A DNA stretch of 9,403 nucleotides from the NCBI GenBank assembly GCA_964346085.1, contig CAYFSZ010000056.1, positions 1-9,403 on the forward strand, in the 5' to 3' direction. Position numbers and translations under genes: made by a program. The stretch comes from UBA5436 sp964346085 (GTDB lineage Bacteria; Bacillota; Clostridia; Saccharofermentanales; DTU023). The notes below the pieces were generated by a model. It searched no databases and had not been told where the DNA came from. It saw nothing but the letters and a program-made list of their open reading frames with translations. How positions within the stretch are numbered: the stretch's first letter is position 1; every line of letters starts with the position of its first letter. This document shows positions 8,157 to 9,403 of this stretch, piece by piece.

Positions 8157-8162
8157 ATTATA
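8157..8162 (-). promoter_or_regulatory. Candidate -10 box of the YccF gene
   Basis: A perfect TATAAT on the minus strand lies 38 bases before the YccF ATG and just after the terminator of the upstream surface-protein remnant, where a new promoter would be expected. The matching -35 position falls inside the terminator stem (TTTCCG) and is poor, so only the -10 is proposed. Confidence 0.35.
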
Positions 8163-8171
8163 TATCAAAAA

Positions 8172-8202
8172 GTAAAAACCGGAAATAAATTTCCGGTTTT
8201 AC
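8172..8202 (-). terminator. Rho-independent terminator of the surface-protein remnant
   Basis: The arms GTAAAACCGGAAAT and ATTTCCGGTTTTTAC pair almost perfectly, with one extra base and a loop of two to three bases. On the minus strand the GC core is followed by TTTTTACTTTTTG. It begins five bases after the stop codon at 8208. The symmetric A/T flanks would allow some function in both directions, but there is no plus-strand gene that needs it. Confidence 0.85.
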
Positions 8203-8207
8203 TAAAG

Positions 8208-8636
8208 TTATTTCATAGTTTCTTTTTTCTTTCGTTTCAGTACGATCATCATCCCACCTGAAAGCAATAATAACATTGGATAATAGATATTCCTACGTTC
8301 TCCTGTAGAAACTAGCCTATTTCTCTTGTTATCTGTCGGTTCTGTTCCCGATTCTTTCGGAGGCTCCTCATTCAGCGTATTGATGACATCAAACCCATCA
8401 TACGTGACTGAATATCCCTCGACCGCAAGTTCATGTAATGAATATTCAATGAGTTCTCCCAATTCATTATAGGTTGGTAAATCTTTAAATGTAAATTCCA
8501 TACCGGTCTCTTCATTTAATATTACGGAATCAATGATTTGTTCATCAGCTAATAATTGAATCGTGATACTCTCTGGACGAAGATTCTTTTCATTGTCATT
8601 ATCTTCCCAAATTTTTTGTCCTGAAATTTCTTTCAT
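8208..8636 (-). pseudogene. C-terminal part of the adhesin: Cna-B domain and sorting signal
   Basis: This 142-codon open segment holds a Cna-B domain at residues 2-87. The expected isopeptide residues are present: K8 (GQKIW), E69 in HELAVEGY and N86 in VINT. After a short Pro/Glu/Thr linker comes a sorting signal: LVSTGE at 108-113 in place of LPXTG, a hydrophobic segment at about 118-133, and the basic tail KRKKK. The ATG at 8636 overlaps the previous stop as ATGA, which resembles translational coupling, but no ribosome site precedes it and the segment lacks a signal peptide. It is better read as the end of the broken gene, in the same frame as the leucine-rich segment. Confidence 0.85.
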
Positions 8637-8875
8637 TTGTAATACGCTTCATCTGAAACACCTGTCTCTTTGAGCGTATAAGTTCCCAATTCAAGATTTC
8701 TAAACTCTATCAATCCATTTTGATTACTGCGTTTCTTTTGAACTGCATTTCCATCTTCATCAAAGATCGTAAACTCAACGTTCGCCAAAATTCTTTCAGA
8801 ATAAGCGTCATATTTAGATACAATGACATTACCCATGATTTTACTATTCTCTTTTTTCACGGCAATAATTCCCAA
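8633..8875 (-). pseudogene. Middle part of the adhesin: SpaA/Cna-B-like domain fragment
   Basis: The segment is open from a TTG at 8875 to a TGA at 8633-8635, in a different frame from both neighbours. From about GNVIVSKYD to TLKET it follows the prealbumin-like fold of SpaA-type pilin domains, with the candidate isopeptide Lys in VSKYD and Glu in TLKE. The last strand with its closing Asn is missing, so the domain is cut short. An in-frame TAA directly precedes the TTG and there is no ribosome site, so an independent gene is unlikely. Removing one A from the six-A run (8852-8857) joins it to the leucine-rich frame, and adding one A at 8636-8638 joins it to the C-terminal part. Confidence 0.7.
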
Positions 8876-9077
8876 TTACGAAATCAGAACTGATGTTCGA
8901 AAAATCTACGCTAACAAGATTCTTTGATTGAAAAGCATGCTCACCGATTTCTGTGATATTTTGTCCTTCTGCATTTGTTGCAGGGAAAACAACATTCTTA
9001 TATTGGGATAAAAATTCCAAACCACTCGAAGAAAAACCAGTGATGATTGTTCCATTATAAGTAAAATCGGAAATTTC
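8844..9077 (-). pseudogene. Leucine-rich (BspA-like) segment of the adhesin
   Basis: Immediately after the TAG at 9078-9080, in the same frame, come 77 codons reading EISDFTYNGTIITGFSSSGL and onward, with KNVVFPAT, ITEIGEHAF and LVSVDFSNIS. This is the BspA-like (LRR_5) repeat pattern found in surface proteins of Enterococcus and Listeria. Only one to two repeats are left, where intact proteins usually carry many. The frame ends at a TAG at 8844-8846 inside the next domain. It has no start codon of its own with a ribosome site. Confidence 0.7.
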
Positions 9078-9356
9078 CTATTGTCCAGTTTGTAAGGAAT
9101 TAACAGTCGCGTTATCTTCTGAGGAATTAATGGTGTCAGCTTGACTTGATTGTTCTACGTTTGAAGAATCAATATCAGATCTTGAAGTCGAAGATGTTTC
9201 TGTCGCATTAGAAGTTGGAGATATTTCTGACGAATCAGACGCTTCTATCTCTTCAGTCGTTTCTGTAATTATGGACTCTATAGTTGCTTCTGAACGGTCA
9301 GCCACATCAGTACTATCTGAAGTTTCAGATATTTCATTGTTGTTCGTAAACTGTAC
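9078..9356 (-). pseudogene. N-terminal Ser/Thr/Glu-rich region of the adhesin
   Basis: This frame is open from just after a TAA (9357-9359) to the TAG at 9078-9080. It encodes a low-complexity stretch rich in Ser, Thr, Glu, Asp and Asn (for example NNNEISETSDSTD and TETTEEIEASDSSEIS), as is common right after the signal peptide of sortase-anchored proteins. GTG at 9303-9305 could be called as a start, but the same composition continues upstream of it and no ribosome site precedes it. Confidence 0.65.
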
Positions 9357-9358
9357 TT

Positions 9359-9403
9359 ACCGATAACCGTCAAAATAGTGGTAAATGTAAAGGTTGTTAC
9401 TGT
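9359..9403 (-). pseudogene. Signal-peptide core of the adhesin, partial
   Basis: At the window edge, a third frame reads TVTTFTFTTILTVIG, a hydrophobic stretch typical of a signal-peptide core. Its start codon and basic N-terminus would lie beyond 9403. It is out of frame with the Ser/Thr-rich region that should follow. The bases between (GTACAGTTTACGAACAAC) could derive from a normal cleavage site such as TVYA followed by NNN, after small insertions or deletions. Confidence 0.5.

Larger units (their letters stand above)
8208..9403 (-). pseudogene. Degraded LPXTG-type surface adhesin (LRR, SpaA and Cna-B domains), 5' end outside window
   Basis: Reading the minus strand across three frames gives one coherent cell-wall protein: signal-peptide core, Ser/Thr/Glu-rich stretch, BspA-like leucine-rich segment, SpaA-like domain, Cna-B domain and C-terminal sorting signal. 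It cannot be translated as one chain. There is a probable frameshift near 9344-9361, an in-frame TAG at 9078-9080, a frameshift within about 8852-8875 and another near 8636-8638. The leucine-rich part is far shorter than usual for this kind of protein, and the first Ig-like domain lacks its last strand, so internal deletions are also likely. Intact relatives are exported, cut by sortase and attached to peptidoglycan, where they bind host or surface ligands. The flanking genes are intact, which favours real decay. Poor sequence quality near a contig end is an alternative. The parts are listed separately. Confidence 0.8.

Noticed and set aside
8633..8636. ATGA overlap as genuine translational coupling of two small surface proteins.
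   Set aside because: There is no ribosome site, neither segment has a signal peptide, and their domains read as one broken protein.

Overview
The window looks like a chromosomal segment of a low-GC Gram-positive bacterium, most likely a member of the Lactobacillales (Enterococcus or a relative). The evidence is AT-rich coding sequence with AGGAGG-like ribosome binding sites, a paired half-size multidrug ABC exporter of the LmrCD/BmrCD kind, and remains of a sortase-anchored surface protein with leucine-rich and Cna-B domains. The genus is inferred from gene content only. I see no rRNA, tRNA, CRISPR array or insertion sequence.

Positions 66-4598 are on the minus strand. In transcription order they hold a class I SAM-dependent methyltransferase (3840-4598), then two half-transporters (1889-3736 and 66-1889) that overlap by one base in TAATG. 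The two ATPase halves have complementary degenerate motifs, so together they should form an asymmetric heterodimeric exporter with one normal and one degenerate ATP site. The first 65 bases hold no gene I can support.

Positions 4685-7747 are on the plus strand and divergent from the methyltransferase. They encode one large protein (1020 aa) joining a PLD-type (HKD) nuclease-like domain, a complete SF2 helicase core and a long C-terminal region that fits DUF3427. The two divergent promoters appear to overlap in an 86-base gap that also holds a 7-bp inverted repeat. This gene is the best candidate here for a little-described DNA-defence or DNA-repair system. It stands alone, with no evident partner.

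Positions 7754-8119 (minus) encode a small YccF-type membrane protein with an internal duplication. It converges on the helicase with a 6-base gap and no visible terminator between them. A strong hairpin terminator at 8172-8202 separates it from positions 8208-9403 (minus), which are the decayed remains of a cell-wall-anchored adhesin. Its domain order is signal peptide, Ser/Thr-rich region, leucine-rich segment, SpaA-like domain, Cna-B domain and sorting signal. It is broken by at least two frameshifts, a probable third near the signal peptide and one in-frame TAG, and its 5' end lies outside the window.
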